Assembly (NCBI GenBank): GCA_012523655.1
Contig: JAAYTV010000535.1
Coordinates: 1-7,448 of the forward strand
Length of the DNA stretch: 7,448 bases
Direction of reading: 5' to 3'
Source: a bacterium
GTDB taxonomy: Bacteria; Zhuqueibacterota; Zhuqueibacteria; Residuimicrobiales; Residuimicrobiaceae
Position numbers and translations under genes: made by a program. Positions 6,928-7,448 of this stretch are shown here, one piece after another. The notes below the pieces were generated by a model. It was not told the origin of the DNA. It did no database searches and worked only from the letters and a program-made list of their open reading frames with translations. The stretch's first letter is position 1, and each line of letters opens with the position of its first letter.

Positions 6928-6932
6928 GGAGG
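6926..6932 (+). promoter_or_regulatory. Strong Shine-Dalgarno of the AMP-ligase gene, overlapping the upstream stop codon
   Basis: AAGGAGG shares its first two bases with the glycosyltransferase TAA stop (6925-6927) and ends 7 bases before the ATG at 6940. It fixes the ligase start and implies co-transcription with efficient independent initiation. Confidence 0.75.
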
Positions 6933-6939
6933 GGTGACG

Positions 6940-7448
6940 ATGAATAGTGCAGAGTATTTGTTGGCATGCGGAAAGAAGCAGGACCATGTTCTGTTCTGCG
7001 AAAATGCTCGATTCACCTATGCGGACCTCCACCAGTCAAGCCGGCGTATGGCAGCCGAGTTGCTCCGCCTGGAAGTGCAACCCGGCGATTGCGTGGGCAT
7101 TCTGGACAACAATTCACTTTTCTGGGTCTGCTCCTATCTGGCTGTCCTTAAGATCGGCGCCGTGGCGGTGCCCTTTTCCACCACCCTGACCCCCGAAGAA
7201 TTCAACCGCAACGCCCGCTTTACAGAATGCAAGGCCATCTGCCTATCGATCCGCCAATACAAAAAATATGCGTCCGCCCTGCCGGCGTCGGTGGCCAAAG
7301 TCTTTGATGAGTGCCTCGGCCAGGACGGCCCTCTGGCCTGGCCGGCAGAAGCCAATGACTTTGACTGGGATCAGGACGCGGCGCTGATGCTCACCTCCGG
7401 AACCACCGCCGCACCGAGAGCGGTACGCATCACCCATCATAACATCCA
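6940..7448 (+). CDS. AMP-dependent acyl/aminoacyl ligase (ANL superfamily), N-terminal part, 3' end outside window
   Basis: Would activate a carboxylic acid as its acyl-adenylate and most likely load it on the carrier protein encoded at 5276. 169 residues are visible, from ATG 6940 to the window edge without a stop. They show the ANL N-terminal pattern: FTYADLHQ.S..MA.EL (25-41), VQPGDCVGILDNNS (46-59), YLAVLKIGAVAVPFSTTLTP (66-85) and the A3 P-loop LTSGTTAAPRAVRITHHN (151-168). Against the usual TSGTTGxPKGV, Gly157 is Ala, Lys160 is Arg and Gly161 is Ala. The start follows the glycosyltransferase stop by 12 bases with a strong Shine-Dalgarno. Substrate specificity lies mostly in the missing C-terminal part, so fatty acid, aryl acid and amino acid all remain possible. 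Confidence 0.92.
   Translation, partial: MNSAEYLLACGKKQDHVLFCENARFTYADLHQSSRRMAAELLRLEVQPGDCVGILDNNSLFWVCSYLAVLKIGAVAVPFSTTLTPEEFNRNARFTECKAICLSIRQYKKYASALPASVAKVFDECLGQDGPLAWPAEANDFDWDQDAALMLTSGTTAAPRAVRITHHNI

Overview
The window reads as part of a bacterial surface-glycan (capsule, O-antigen or exopolysaccharide) biosynthesis locus. All recognisable genes lie on the + strand and are tightly packed, so one operon or two adjacent transcription units is likely. GC content is moderate to high, and the sequence gives no reliable taxonomic marker. The gene style (FlaA1/WbpM-type dehydratase, a glycan-locus AsnB, a NadE-like enzyme, a stand-alone acyl carrier protein and an AMP ligase) suits an uncultivated Gram-negative-type bacterium, but the phylum is not determined. 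No RNA gene, insertion sequence, CRISPR array or attachment site was seen.

Layout: (1) 3-2048, a membrane-anchored nucleotide-sugar 4,6-dehydratase of the FlaA1/WbpM/PglF/CapD group, probably cut at its 5' end by the window edge. (2) 2062-4098, a glutamine-dependent asparagine synthase (AsnB family). (3) A 103-base gap with no clear promoter or terminator. (4) 4202-5221, an NAD+ synthase (NadE)-family PP-loop enzyme without a glutaminase domain. (5) 5276-5572, a phosphopantetheine carrier protein. (6) 5620-6927, a GT4-like glycosyltransferase. (7) 6940 to the window end, the N-terminal part of an AMP-dependent acyl or aminoacyl ligase.

Working model (inference): the dehydratase makes a UDP-4-keto-6-deoxy-HexNAc precursor and the glycosyltransferase adds a sugar to a lipid-linked glycan. 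The ligase activates a carboxylic acid and loads it on the carrier protein. The two amide-forming PP-loop enzymes (AsnB-like and NadE-like) may supply or install an amide or aminoacyl decoration. The NadE-like + carrier protein + AMP-ligase set resembles Dlt or exosortase-associated acyl-transfer logic and is the most likely place for incompletely described biochemistry.

Points of detail that deserve attention: an apparent frame break at the NadE-like N-terminus; nested starts and a 16-codon mini-ORF with a near-ideal ribosome binding site between the carrier-protein and glycosyltransferase genes; a sharp GC step inside the glycosyltransferase gene; and an AMP ligase whose P-loop departs from consensus at three positions.
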